64,000 nucleotides of DNA from Trichobilharzia szidati (GCA_944472155.2 OX235271.1:102623256-102687255); one strand, 5' to 3'. Positions 1 through 12,700 are shown, numbered from the stretch's first letter. Program-made: numbers and translations. Notes: generated by a model not told the origin, from the sequence alone.

Positions 1-150
1 AAGAACTATTGGAATACTAGAGAGTACTGGACACCCGTTTCGTCCTCGTTTGTGATTCTTCATCAGTACACACCCACAGGATTAACTGACTCGATGTACA
101 AGAAGTCTTGAACATTCAGCCACTGGGACTTGATCCAACAACCCTGGTTT
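1..150 (-). repeat. tRNA-headed SINE with hammerhead relic (family 1), partial
   Basis: Antisense copy of a SINE family seen at least seven more times in the window. On the minus strand, positions 67-23 read as a hammerhead-like block: GTACTG stem I, GGAC-GAAA and a closing CAGTAC-like strand. The tRNA-like B box is decayed. Immediately to the right (about 140-195) lies the 3' end of a sense copy, so opposite orientations meet here. The left end is cut by the window. Confidence 0.6.
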
Positions 151-344
151 TCCAGTGATCCTCTAATTGATATCAGTTTATGACCAAACCTGTGACCAAT
201 CAAACGCTTTCAAACCAACACTTGAAAATCACTCTATGCTCACTAGCGAGTGACTGCATACAGAACGTTACCTGGAATTCTAGTCAGAAGTAACCAGCTG
301 GGTCCATCAAGTATGTCAAGACGGCAGTTACTCGTCCATGATGT

Positions 345-575
345 TGGCTAGCAGTTGCGTCATATATATCGCGAAATGGCAGGAATTGGAATTCATGAAC
401 CATTGCATAGCTTTCCAGAAACTGAATGGTTTACGAGGAGCTTGCCTTGTCAAAGGGAGGTCCCAGGTTGGAACTCCAGTGAGTGAGTACTGGTGAGGAG
501 TACCAGACTAAGGAGAAACAGCTGTTCAGTACTCACTGCATTTCCAATGGTCCCCGTTGGGGTTCGAAAGTAACA
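345..575 (+). repeat. tRNA-headed SINE with hammerhead relic (family 1)
   Basis: Sense copy of the same SINE family: the conserved leader (GGAATTGG, then GAATTCATG), a decayed tRNA-like head (CTGAATGGTTTACGAG, then a B-box-like block) and a hammerhead relic at 487-531 in which GAAACAGCTGTTCAGTAC is still clear. The core before stem II is mutated, so a working ribozyme is unlikely. Confidence 0.6.
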
Positions 576-1880
576 ACAAGAATAAGAGATTTAAACCTAG
601 TCCTAACTTCTTCAGGGAAATAATCCAGACTAACACATTAAAGATATGTATAAATGGTAAGACACTTCTAGTATCTAATGATACCTAACAAAGAGGGAAC
701 GTCTAAGATTAATAGAAGGCGAGGATAAAAGTGACATGTAATAAGTCCTCTAGGAAAAATCTACGAGTATCTGATTGGTCTTATGAATTCTTTGTTAAAT
801 ATAATTACGATTGTTCAACTTATGAAAATAAATTGTTGTTGTCGCTGTTTACGTCCTTTTCTTATGACTCAATATGGGAATATTCCGTTCATTTCAGAGA
901 GAATTTTGAAATGTTGATTCAAAAATTTCTAAAGGTACTAGCGCTGTTGTCCTTACAAAGTTCCCTGAATCAGACCAACCCTCGATAGATTGATGTCATT
1001 ATTTTGATCTAACTCTTTTTCAACTTGACTGTTCATAGACACAAAAAAAAATTATATTTCTATAAATTCAGTGACATTGAAATAAATAACTCTTACGTTT
1101 TGCTCAGCAAAACATTCCGAAATTTTTCAGAAAAATAATCAAAATTAAAATATCAGAAGTATATACAAGTGGAAGGACATATCTCTTATCTAGAATCTTT
1201 GTCTAATCACGTCTGAGTTATAAATAATAACTAAAGCAAAATTATTACAATTACTGATGTTATACACTGTAAACAATGGGTCTCTGTGTGCACTTCTAAA
1301 TGAATTCAAATGTTCCCATTATGGTAATTGTAGAACAAAATTTAAGTAAATGTGTATTTTCGGTAATTCCTTATCAGACATAACAGTTACGTAAAAAAGT
1401 TTTAGTTTTAAACACTTGAAACCAATGTGGGTAATAGAATTAAAGTTCAGGAATGCGAATTAGTGATACTAATCGAAACAATAATAAATCCATACAAATG
1501 TTTAAATAATTTAAGTTGTAAATGTGTCTGTTTGTTGGGGCAGACAAGAAAAAAAAACTATAGTCTCATAACGACTGTACAAAAGAATTACTGGTTTTAT
1601 GAATTGTGAAACTCAGGTTAATATATATGCAACTATAGTACAGCACGATACTGAAAATAAAGACAAATTTGAACAAAGCAAGAACAAGAGTTTCTACAGA
1701 ATAACATGCAACCAATTCGTTAGCTTCTCATCAGATGCTTAAAGCCCAAAGACATTATTAAGACTACGAAGAGAAAAAAATTTAACATATCTAAACAGAG
1801 AGTTCACTTATCAAAAGAATCAATATACTCATACAATGCTAATAATAACAATTGAAATGGTTGGGTTCTCTGAAATATTA
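576..1880. other. stretch without recognisable gene
   Basis: AT-rich DNA with only short ORFs. The longest is an 85-codon plus-strand ORF at 731-988; it has no recognised motif and no flanking splice-site pattern that I trust. No repeat family of this window was seen here. Confidence 0.5.
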
Positions 1881-1883
1881 ATA

Positions 1884-2056
1884 CTATTCCCTTGAGTTCC
1901 GAGTGGAATAGGCTTCAACAACACATCTCCACTTTGTCCTATCTTCTGCCGTCCTCTTCAGCTTGAACCACGGTTGCCCACAATCTCTCATCTCCTTCTC
2001 ACACGATCTCCTCCATGTCATCCTAGGACGACTTAATTCCGAAACTTTCGATGCCA
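1884..2056 (-). mobile_element. RTE-type LINE (family B) 3' end fragment
   Basis: The minus-strand ORF carries the C-terminal tail of an RTE-type LINE polyprotein (RMTWRRSCEKEM, then ...TKWRCVVEAYSTRNSRE). The same tail and 3' end occur at 13.5, 51.0, 56.2, 60.0 and 63.8 kb. The copy is strongly 5'-truncated. Its 5' end abuts a PLE-terminus-like unit near 2060-2085. Confidence 0.75.
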
Positions 2057-2089
2057 TTCTAGACAACATCTTCATCGCAGCTTTTAGTA

Positions 2090-2900
2090 TAAAACGAACG
2101 CATATCCTTTTCTATAACTTCCTCTTCTGGCTCTACAATTATATATGTATATATACCAAATGTTCTAGAATAGACGTCAGTAACTATATTGTTTTTTAAA
2201 CAATATCTATTTGTTAAATAAGATCAATGGAACCACGCTTCACTAAAGCTTCATAAATTATAATAAGCATACAAATAGAATATCAAATAAAATTTAGGAA
2301 ATCTCCACAACAAATTGAAGATAATTAGAACTTTGATGACCAAGATAAATACTCCTGTAGAGCCAGTTACATAAGCCATACAATTAGGCGTGTTTCTTGT
2401 CTGAAATCAAACATCACCCTTTGTGGTTGAAGTAAAGGACACACAGAATCCATTCATAGTGCTATTCTATCTCATCTTGTGGATACAGAACACAAGACTG
2501 ATGTCAATCAGGCTTTCAAAGTCATTTACTGCATACCAACTAATCTTAACTTCACCTTTAGAGTTCGTCTACTATATATTGCTGAGGCCATTGGGAACCA
2601 TATTAAGAAACCTAAATTATGTATCAAAAAGAAGCTCACTCAGACACTATCCGTACCTTGGTCATAGAAGTTCTAATGATCCACAATTTGTTGTGGAAAT
2701 TTCCTAAATTTTATTTGATATTCTATCTGCTATTATATTTGTATGCTTATTATAATTTGTGCATCTTCAGTGAACCATAATTCCATTGATCTTACTTAAC
2801 AAATCGATATTATTTAAAAACACCAACATTGTTACTGATGACTATTCTAGAACATTCCGTGGATATATATATATATATATAATTGTAGAGGCAGAAGAGG
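2090..2900. repeat. long inverted repeat around a PLE 3' end
   Basis: About 230 bp at 2090-2320 recurs in reverse complement at 2686-2900: for example TAAATTTTATTTGATA at the inner edge, and TTCTAGAATA matching TATTCTAGAA further out. The right arm is the 3' untranslated part of the PLE fragment between the arms; the left arm is its inverted copy. PLEs are known for partial inverted copies at their 5' side, which explains the structure. A short (TA)n tract lies at 2863-2882. Confidence 0.7.
2420..2668 (+). pseudogene. Penelope-like element: C-terminal end of GIY-YIG domain
   Basis: The frame starting at 2479 reads as the extreme C-terminus of a PLE protein (FKVIYCIPTNL, LLYIAEAIGNHI, KLCIKKKLTQ, then SVPWS and stop). 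It aligns by eye with the end of the well-preserved PLE ORF at 46950-48893 ([37 protein letters not shown]). Everything upstream in the element is missing. Confidence 0.75.
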
Positions 2901-3029
2901 AAATTATGGAACTAGATATTCTTTCCTTGGATTTTTTCCGAACAAAACTGATCAATTGAGACGTAAATTGACAACCAGTCACGACAGTGTTCGCCAAGAG
3001 ATACATCTACATCATTCAATGGAGAATTT

Positions 3030-3170
3030 AAATGAGTTCATTTCATACTAAATTCTGCGCTGAAGATGTTGCTTAGAAGGATGACGAAAGCTTCACAATT
3101 AAATCAACCAGTTCAGAGAATACAACTAATTAAATATCATCCACCTGAGCTACAAATCATCTTCATTATT
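3030..3170 (+). repeat. PLE terminal unit with decayed hammerhead motif
   Basis: This segment repeats the unit found as a foldback at 55280-55473. CTGAAGA at 3060-3066, an imperfect stem II hairpin around TTAGAAGG, and GAAA at 3086-3089 keep hammerhead order and spacing, but stem I no longer pairs well. The downstream text (CATCCACCTGAGCTACAAAT) is shared with the 55.3 kb copy. Confidence 0.6.
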
Positions 3171-3227
3171 TAAAGAAATCTACCGGTTATGGTTTCTTAC
3201 AAAGAAAGTTAGTGGTAGAACATGGAA

Positions 3228-3706
3228 TCATTTGGCCTTGTGTATTGATATGAAAGGGACGAACGCAAACATCCAGTTACCAGAGCAAGGAAAAACTGAT
3301 AATCGCTTCTTTCTGATCGTACTAATCAGGTTCCAGCTGCTTGATGGAGATTGCTTCCGCAAACTTGAGGAGCATTGAAATCTTTTGCGCGTTGATGAGT
3401 TCGAACTATCTTGCGACGTCCACCTCATGACGCATGTCAGGGAGATGCCTAGCAATCGCACTGTTGAAAGCATTTGTCCCCTTTGAACTCGAGGCGTTTT
3501 GGTACATGTTCAGAAAATTAGAGGTATGCCCTTCTTTCAGTTCTCCCATTATAACTGCTCCCGCAGATGCATGTAAATTTGTACATACAGTTGGAGTTGA
3601 CATGAGAAGGGTATCTGTTGACTTTTGATGGCACCAAAGAGCAAGTTGTTCGACAAACAGGAACCAACTTAGGTGAGGGACAGGCTCTGGGTAGTGACAT
3701 GTTCAA
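3228..3706 (-). pseudogene. Penelope-like element: GIY-YIG endonuclease relic
   Basis: Several overlapping minus-strand frames together give a GIY-YIG domain: YKFTCICGSSYNGRTERRA (the YIG position is altered to YNG), then ELKEGHTSNFLN, AIARHLPDMRHEVD, and a frameshifted end. The reverse transcriptase part is absent. The same PLE subfamily is seen at 23.6-24.0 kb (EHKEGHTFDFLN, ISRHLVNTGHEVA). Confidence 0.7.
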
Positions 3707-4226
3707 TTAATTTTTCCTGGAATGCTTTCACCCTTGAAATCAAGTTGAATGAAGATAGTATGCACATTCTTCCTACACATTCACCATGACTGACTACCTA
3801 GTTCATATAAACACTTTTGTATTAATATTTATTATGTTGGAATAAAGGACAGGTTGGCATGAATGCAGTAAGAGAATTTGTATTTACTGAAAATGCATGT
3901 GTGTGTGAAATAAAATAATGTATATGAGTGAAAGCGCAGATCGTAGACTCAGCATGTGCCTTTAGATGATAGATTTACAACAGTTTGTATAACACAACGA
4001 TCACACACACACAGATATGTGCACATAGTCGAAAAGTACAACGTATTCCGAGGCGTAAGTTCACATTCTAAAACAAGTCAGATGATTTGAATCTGATTAT
4101 ATACAAAGAAGTCTCTCAATTTACTTCATCCGTTGATCATAGACTTACTCAACATGTAATATTATTAGTAAAGTTTAAATAATAACAAAAGATAAGAAAA
4201 GAAAATATATATAGGAATTTAAAAGA

Positions 4227-7202
4227 TTATTTGTTTAGATTATCAATCAGAGTAAACAATTTAATAAATTCATCTCGAGCATAACGTAAGTGTTCATTAT
4301 AAGAATTTTTTCTTATAAGCAATCTAGGAAGCCATTCATCAAGAATTATACGAAAACGATCATTAGGCCTTACATTTTGAAGCAGTCGACTAATCCAATA
4401 TAAAAGACGTCCACTAGAAAATAACATCCAAAGAGGATAAAAACTTATAAAAGGATTTTTAACACATAAATGATCAATGCTATTATTATTCATATTTGAT
4501 AGATAAAATGGACAAAGTACATCAAGAAGTGCAACTAAATGAGTCAACGCAACAGCCATAGTCTGTAATTCATTTAGCTGATGTACATATGAAACACAAA
4601 AAGAAGGTGAATTGTTCTGGCAGTAAATCGACTTTGCCTTATCAGTACAATCATTAATATGCATGCATATATCATCAGTGTAATTCCCATTTCTTTTTTC
4701 TGTTCTAAGTAAGTTACAGTTTGACTTAACGGCTATTGTACAACAAGCAAATGCTAGTCCCACTGGAGATTGACGAATTTCAGTTGCTCGATACTGAGTA
4801 GAAGAAGAAGATTTGAACCACAGAGTTAATAATACTGCCAAACCTTGCATTTCTGAAGATCTACAATACCTGTCTAAATTTACACGAAGAAATTGTGAAA
4901 AGAACGATAGGAATGAATATTGCGCTCCGTTACTTCTTGGTGGAATTATGGGTTTGACTAAGGTCATCTTTTTTACAATTTCATTACATGACTTTCTACA
5001 ATATTCGATGACGTAGTCATTATCAATTCCGCACAACTTTTTACAAGCATTTAAGTGTTTTTCCAATCCTAATATAAGTCCATACTGAGCGATTTGTAAG
5101 CTGGATGCACAATGGTGAATCGGATGTGGAATCGTTAAATCTTCGATAGTAATACGACAAACACTACCATTGCGTACATACATAGAATCCAACAAACCTG
5201 GAGCTAATTCCAATTGTTTAAATCGTCTTGTTAGTTCCTTTGGCCAGCGGTAAAATATACTTGTCTCATCATTACTTTTCATTGAGATAAAATCTGGAGA
5301 ACATAATAGGGTTTTTAATAAGTTTACACCAGTTTCTACTTTAGATCGGCGTGAATTTATATTAACCTGTCTATATGATTTATCAAATGTGCTTGTCGAT
5401 GACGTAGAGAATGAAGCATGATGTCTAATTGTTAAACCCAGTGAAATGACTAAGTCTTCAACAGGACTATTGAAGACATATTCCAAAATTCCCAGACGTA
5501 TTACTTCTATGATATTATCCAACTCCTGATCGTTATAAAGTGATAAAACAGCAGTTAAAGGTTGTTCAACATTACCATGGAAACTTAAAAGCCAGTTAAA
5601 TATAGCATGAATACGTCTTTGATAGAATGACGCGATTTTATCAGTAAAACTTTCAGTTAAAGTGATTATTGCAGAAGGAAGACGTATATCTGACGCCATA
5701 TCATTCCCACAAAGAACAGCGAAAATTGGTAATAATGGATACTGAAGTTTGTAAAACGGTCCAGATTTATTTAGAAGTGAGCATTGAATGTAAGAACATG
5801 GAGTACCGGAACGATAACATGCAGCACACGGGGAATATTTCCGTTTACAATCAAAGGAAAACGACGAGAGAGGAATAAAATTGTAGACTTGATTATTTTC
5901 CAGTGGTCGATATATAAAAAAGTCAGAATCTCCACTAGTAACTGGACAATTCAAATAAATAGAAAGTTGTGCAACACAGAGATCAGCCTCACGCTCACAG
6001 GCTGTGTAACGAATAGAAAACTCTCGCAGAATTTCCACAAGAACATATCGACAAAGTCGAGGTAATATATCAACATTCAAAAGATCAGAATCAGAAGTGG
6101 TGGCATTGTTCAAAGGCATTGTTGATAGCTTTTTCAGGTTTTCAGTACTTCGCTTCAACAGAGTGTTTAGTTTTGATCCCTATGTTAGAAAACAAACAAA
6201 ATTTGATATTAATTTACAGAATTTTCAGTGTTACACATAGCGAGCGGAATCAGTGAAACCATACTGTGGAAAAACAAGCTCTATCCTACTGTTCATTTAC
6301 AATACATAAGCTCACTGGTAAGCATGAAACACAATCTGTGTGATGTATCCACTAAATGAGTGATACTTAGTTATGAGGTGGTAAATTACATGTTCGCTGG
6401 TTCGTGATGTAATGATTAGGCTGTTACCTGCCGATACCTATTGTTTTCCCAGCAATTCTATCGAAGCTGGAACTTGGTCAAAATTTGAATAAATACATAC
6501 AACTCTATTCTATGGAAGAGATGGGTTTGCATAACACTCAACCTAAACAGTTTGACAATGCGAATCAAAATACATCTTATGAGCACAAAAATTTCACCTT
6601 TTGTTTTGCTTCAGATGATGCCTTTGTCATTTCATCACGTTTTCATATATTTCTTCAACTATTCCTTCTCACAATTTGATCAACGCTGATGCTACTGACT
6701 TTATTCTTCCTGATCAGTTTGGCATGAAGTGCTACAAATTAAAATTGTAAGGGATTTTCGAGAGGCCCTATTTTCCTTGTATCTCTCTGTTGATTTGGTC
6801 ATAGTTCTTAATCAAACTTTTCGTGCAGTACTATATCTGGGGGAGTAAACGAACCTATGGCCGTAGTTGTAGATTTGTAAGAGACAAGCGAAGTACATTA
6901 TGAAAATAGAAGAGATATAAAACTTCAGAAGAAAAAGAAGAAAAACAAACCTCTTTAGGATGACATCCACCGAAGACAAAAATTGGTTCAACACGACAAA
7001 GCCGAAATTTCTCTATAATTGATTCGACATAACTTTTGTAAATTAAGTACTCTCCTCCATATTGACACCGGAATGCTGCTTTACGATAGCAATGAGTTGC
7101 AAAGTTTTCCCCATCAATTATTAAAAATTCATTATGCAACTCGTATGGAACAAAGTTTTCACTGTTGCTGTTCACGTAAGACCACAATCCTCGAATACCC
7201 AT
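4227..7202 (-). CDS. ASTE1: asteroid homolog, XPG-fold nuclease-like protein (2 exons, 734 aa)
   Basis: Exon 1 is 7202-6951 and exon 2 is 6179-4227, joined by a 771-nt GT-AG intron in phase 0. The start MGIRGLWSYV is the classic XPG/FEN N-terminus. LIIDGEN (D30) is the N-domain metal-site motif, and EREAD at 146-150 plus GDSDF at 167-171 are the I-domain acidic motifs. Around residue 240, FAVLCGND matches the asteroid family. The family is structure-specific-nuclease-like; human ASTE1 is of similar size (about 680 aa), and its role is linked to DNA-repair pathway choice. Catalytic activity here is inferred only. Neither exon is broken. There are no close neighbours; the next gene, OSGEP, lies on the same strand 2.6 kb away. 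Confidence 0.9.
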
Positions 7203-7631
7203 ATAACCTATAAAAAAGGCGTTATAGATAATTTAAATGTCATTTTACGACAACGTATAGGTTAGTGCTCTAGACCAAGCCTATTGTATAAGGGATGACA
7301 ATAGTACTTGGTCGGTAAGGTGAGTAGGCTTAGAAAACGAGACTCTTTGTTTAAAGTTCAAAAGGTAAGCTACTGCATCACTGTAGAACTTGTAGCTTCA
7401 GTGCCAGTTAGTACCTTTAGATTAACAAATAGGGAAACGAAGGACGATGAAAGTAAAGAAGAATATGCAACACTGAATATTTACTGTACATTCATTATAT
7501 AACAGCTGCATTAAAAATGAGAAAAAACCCTTTACTGAACCCTAAGAATAATCCATAATTCTCATCACCAAATTACCACCAAGTAGTTCTCAGAAAGCGA
7601 CAGTAACCAATTTGTGTTATTGAAGAGGATG

Positions 7632-8575
7632 ATGGCTGGCTGGATTCAACACAGAACTTGGCACCAAAGTGCAGCAGTTCGAGTTGCCACGTTCCAAATA
7701 GCACACAAAGGTAGACAAGAAAATGAGGGAAGAGAATCAATAGAGTTTTGACAAGTATAAGAGTGAAACAGAATGAGTAATGGTAGAAAGGAATATGAAA
7801 GATTACAGAGACTGAATACATCTGCGTAAGCCATTGACAACGATTTTGAGCCATGTCACCTATTGTCTTCAGCCATTGATTCTTAGAGTCCCGAGGGCCC
7901 CAACCCGGAAGTCTGCATCTCCCTACCTGACTCAGTTTAACTGTCAAGGATTTCATGGATTGATGCCATGTTTTTGTTTGGCCACCACTTACTCTTTTCC
8001 AACCTGCACCTATATCAGCTAGTAATGCCCGTTGGGGGAGGCGATGGTTAGGCATGCGCAGCACGTGACCTAGCCATCTCAATCTATGTAACTTCATAGC
8101 CTCTTCGAGTGATTTTCCCTCTTTGCCCAACACTCTACGCCTAACGTCAACATTACTTACCTTATTATACCACCTAACGTGAGAAAGAGATCGTAAACAT
8201 CTGTGGTCAAAAACAGACAATCTCTTCATGTCTTCCGCTCTCAATGGCCACGTCTCACCGCCATAGAGAAGGACGGAGCGAACTGCTGAGCAGTACACAC
8301 GTCCCTTGGTTGACAGCCGGATGTCACACCTACGCCAGAGACGGTGTAAGTTAGCGAAAGCAGCCCGAGCTTTTTGGATCCGTGCTGAGATTTCGTCACC
8401 AATCAATCCATTGGTGCTGATACAACTTCCCAAATAGGTGAAGTGGTCAACATGTTCTATCACTTCACTCCCTATCACTAAGCTAGGGGTAGACGTAGTC
8501 CAGTCCTGTAGCAGCATCTTACATTTTACAGGGGCGAATCGCATGCCAAATATACGAAGATTGCTGCTCAAGGTG
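7632..8575 (-). mobile_element. 5'-truncated RTE-type LINE (family A)
   Basis: A 332-codon open frame encodes the C-terminal third of an RTE-like LINE protein downstream of the RT catalytic core: [53 protein letters not shown]. The frame is still open, so the copy is fairly young. The 3' end, reading leftward, finishes in a short CAGC-type tetranucleotide tail (7637-7646 reads GGCTGGCTGG on the plus strand). It belongs to the family whose 3' ends recur at 22.9, 49.8 and 62.7 kb. RT and endonuclease domains are lost by 5' truncation. Confidence 0.85.
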
Positions 8576-9289
8576 TAAGAGGAGGATAGAATGTATCATC
8601 GCTGCTAATTTTGTACAAAAACGTGACTTGGGTAGTTTTGTTTCCATTCATGATGCAGCATAATCAAGCTGATATTCAACTGGTAATCAAGTTACATATG
8701 TTCTTGAAGATTATGACTTATCCACTTTAAAAATCTCTTAAGATTTACAGAAAACAAGTTTGAATTCTATTGAAAAAGAAGTTGCAAGCAGAAACAGAAA
8801 AGAAAAACGAATGAAGGTGATAAATACTTTTTATTATTAATAAACTTTGAAGAATATGAAAAAGTTTCCATAGAAAATAATATTATCAAACAGTAACATC
8901 ATACATCTTATTCAGAAAACTGTACATCTGAATTCAAACTATCATCATATAACAAACATACAAGTATGACACAGTGACAATTACTCAGAGAGTAATTGGA
9001 ACCAATTGATTTTGTATCCATGGTCATATATTTAAATATATAGGGAAAACTATTGGTTTTCACTATAACAGCAAGTAATTATTAGGTATAAATATCAAAC
9101 TTAATTGTAAATTTGAGTATTAGAGTCATGCGAATTCTCCTAAACCTCAAATAGAGAAAGAGAGAGAGATATATAGAGACGGTGGATAGTAACCAGTGTA
9201 GCTTGCAGACACAAAGTGTGTTGGTTGGAACACAGAAAACTGCATTGCATCTGATTATCAGATATGTCATAAAATCACTGTGGAATATA

Positions 9290-9508
9290 ATCCTCACATA
9301 AAAATTATGGATTCGTATCGCTGAAAACTCCTAAGAGACAATTAGTGTTTTCGGTATCTAGTGATTTTGTAGCTGATGTCCATCCGTCATTAGAAGAAAA
9401 AAAAACTGCCCTGATCAACATGACTCCTGACACATGGAAATCATATCCAACTGGTAAACTGGAATACACTTCTAGTAAACCACAGTTTTGTCCGAAGTGT
9501 GTATGACA
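9290..9508 (+). other. unexplained 70-codon open frame without start codon
   Basis: Between two stops the plus strand reads an unbroken frame with protein-like composition (KTPKRQLVFSVSSDF, HPSLEEKKTALINM, ending KPQFCPKCV and stop). There is no convincing start; it could be the last exon of an unseen gene or part of an old repeat. The antisense 73-codon ORF across it looks like a shadow. Confidence 0.25.
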
Positions 9509-9790
9509 AAATATTAAAAATCTCATTGGAGGGAATAAATGGATACTATAAATTTAAGCATACTTTACCAACCACAATTATAGTATACTTTTGTACACTT
9601 ACACTCGATCCTAAGTTTATAAGTGCTTATTAATTTACACTATAGTAGAATGTGTCAACATTTCTAGATCAATTATAAGCGTAGTATATACAAAAGTCGA
9701 ACAGTGTTTATGAGAAAAAAAAAGAGTTGAAAATAGCAGTTATTATATTCTTGATGTAAAAAAATATTTCCAAGTAATATACAACTGAGG

Positions 9791-12700
9791 TCAGTCATCA
9801 CGCCAAACTGCATCGACGGCATCTGTACGATAGCGTTGAGAGACGATAGAATCGTTCAGAGGGAAACGCAAACCAGCATTAAACATCAAACATGCAGTGT
9901 GTGCTATCATGGCGCCATTATCAATACAAAATCGTTCATCGGTTGCAAATAATTTGGCACCACGTTCTTCAGCCATACAACCCATCATTTCTTGTAAACG
10001 AACATTGCAACCAACTCCACCGACAATGAGAACCTCCTAGGAATAGAAAAACATAAAAACTACACATAGCGACAAAATATCCAGTATAAATATGAATATT
10101 TGAAGATAGGACTGGCAAAATGATCGACTGTTAGACACTAGATCTTTGCTCTGTGAAATGTCCAATGCTGGTTCAGAATCATTTAAATGGAAATCTTGAT
10201 GGCAATACATTCGTTTAGAATTTATCTGAAAATAAATGAAGTCTATTTAGGCCACAAAGGAGCGCGGTCTGTTGAATGCTCACAGTCTACTTTGATAGCA
10301 TTCAGTTGAGTAGAACATCAACTTGGGAACTAATCACTGGGAAACAAGCACAGTGGGTTAAAGAACCATGTATTCATTACCACTTACAAAGTCAGCCAAA
10401 ATATATTACCTTGAAGATTTCTTCAAAATTCATAGCTTACTTCTCCACAAATCACATGTCTTGATTATTGTAATAACTAGTCACAAAAAAATGAAGAGCT
10501 CCGACTTATTAGATATACCACACATACTGTGTGGTATATCTAATAAACAAATTAACATGGAATGTATTTTCAATCTGATTGATCAACTAGTGATTATGAA
10601 GGCGCATTTTAAATCTGACTGATTATCACTTCCTTATCGATTTTATGAAAGGAGTATTCAGTGCTTTGTGTTTTTTAATATAGCATGTGCAAACCACTTG
10701 GTTGTGATTAGTTGATCTTTTTAGTTCAAAAAACGGGGTGACAATGATGATCTGATTGGTTAACTATTTTGTGCTTGAGAATACATTACGCACTGATTGG
10801 TCAGCTTACTCTAGCAAATGAAAGCGTTCACTGTCAGTGAATTATTTGATATTTGGAAAAACAATTCTCACCCTAATACTTTTAATAGTACTTAACTTAC
10901 TTCATTAAAAGGGACCTCAGTTGATAAAACTGCATAGACAGACAGTCAGTGGTTTGAAAGAATTCAAACAAAAGCTTTTTGTCAGACTTTCTTCAGATTG
11001 TAGTAAGTTTCTATACAGTTTCTAAACATCAAACAGAGAGAACAACCTAAAGTTAAATCAATATTCCCTGCAGGCGAAATGTCTAACTGCTCAATTGATT
11101 GGTCCGTCAACTTCTGATTACGTAATATAGATGCAATTTTGAGCATACGAATGGCGTTAACGTAACCTTTATTCGAACGTATCATGCAAATATACTGTTC
11201 GATGATATTAGATGGTTGGAGGCAATCGGCAGGAAGCCTTGGACCTAGGTTTCGTGCTAGTTGGCACTCTTCAGCAAGGCGTATCTGCAACCTTGAAGGA
11301 ACTCATGTCCCTTCTGAGATTCGAACCCGCGTCACCCAGTGCTGCAGTCAGAGACGTTACCACTGAGCTATTCAGGCTCGCGACTGACTTCCTGTAGGAC
11401 TATATTGGATATTTTTGATTGCACACTAGTCAGTAACTAGTGTAATGTGTCTAGTCCTATCTTCGGTACAGACTGAATTCTATCAGTCATGCTTGCGCGG
11501 GTTCGAATCTCAGACATCAGTTCCTTCAAGGTTGCAGATAAGCCTTGCTGATGAGTGCCAACTATTACGAAACCTAGGTCCAAGGCTTCCTGCCGATTAC
11601 CTCCATCCATCTAATACCAACAATTCACAGTGCACCGTAATGGCGAGCCATCTAGTATGGTGGCCACATTGCAAGCATGACTGATAGAATTCAGTCTGCA
11701 CCGAAGATAGGACTAGACACATTACACTAGCTACTGACTAGTGTGCAATCAAAAAAAGTTTTATTTTGCTTTTGAAGTTAATGGGCAATACTTGATTCTG
11801 AATTTCTTCGAACTGACTGATTTGTAGCTAGATGGACTGTTGTTATTCACCCAAAAAATTAACCACTAAAGTACTATTCGAATAGTGGAGAAGACAGTAG
11901 TGAGAGAAACGCAGAAAGTAAGATTTATTCCTCCAGAGAAAAACAAAAGACTTAATTGACCAAAATGAATCAAAATTTTAAAACGTTTCCCTTCAATAAA
12001 CTACAAAACATTTGGTGAAATAAATCCATTTGAATGACAAAAAAAGAGAAAATTGCATGCGTCGGTGGCATAGCGGTTGAGACGCTCGCTGACCATGCAC
12101 ATGGTCCGGGGTTCGATCCCCGGCCACAGACGCACTCCTTTACCTCGGTAAACCAGAAATAATGCTGGTGAAGAGGAAAGGTTGGGCATGAGGCTAGCAA
12201 CCCCATCCTGTAAAATAGACACTGCTACAGAAACTTCAAGCCACTAGCTTGAAGCTCTATGTTCCAGTGAGAAACGTGAAGGTAAAAAAATAGACTTACC
12301 TTTGCATTACAATGTGCCATAGCTCGTTCAGTGATTTCAACAACCATAGCAAAAGCTGTTTCTTGTAGACTGAAGCATAAATCAGCTACAGTATATTCAC
12401 CTGTTTCTAAGAGTTTAGGAGCACGTTCTTCCAAATATGATAATAATCCAGCAAATGACACATCCATACCTTTTACTGAATAAGGTAATTCGAAAAATTT
12501 AGATCCTTGTTTTGCCAACTGTTCAATATTGTAACCTGGACTAGGATCATTCGAGAGATTGACAATACGAGCAAATCTAAATAAAACATGGAATAGCAAT
12601 AGTCAGATACGGACTGGACAATTTCTACCACCAAAGTAACTGTGACCAAGAATCTGATTAACAGAGCCAAACGTCTAGTTAATGAAGGAGGAAGAGATCA

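Larger units (their letters stand above)
11206..11745. repeat. inverted pair of tRNA-headed hammerhead SINEs (family 2)
   Basis: A minus-strand copy (about 11395-11206) and a plus-strand copy (about 11517-11625) of the same SINE face each other. The minus copy has a tRNA-like head (A box TAGCTCAGTGGTAACG, B box GGGTTCGAATC at about 11390-11320). Both carry a hammerhead block. A further segment at 11424-11495 (ACTAGTGTAATGTGTCTAGT...) returns inverted at 11670-11745, so the whole locus is a nested palindrome. Other copies lie at 58745-59066 and 61635-61735. Confidence 0.75.

Noticed and set aside
5669..6065. plus-strand ORFs of 69-93 codons inside the asteroid gene
   Set aside because: Antisense shadows of the 651-codon exon; no independent signals.
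12060..12125. tRNA gene-like sequence (A and B boxes); also at 11320-11390, 14590-14660, 18445-18510, 42465-42510 and 57800-57875
   Set aside because: They lack a paired acceptor stem and recur with the same downstream bodies; they are heads of SINEs.
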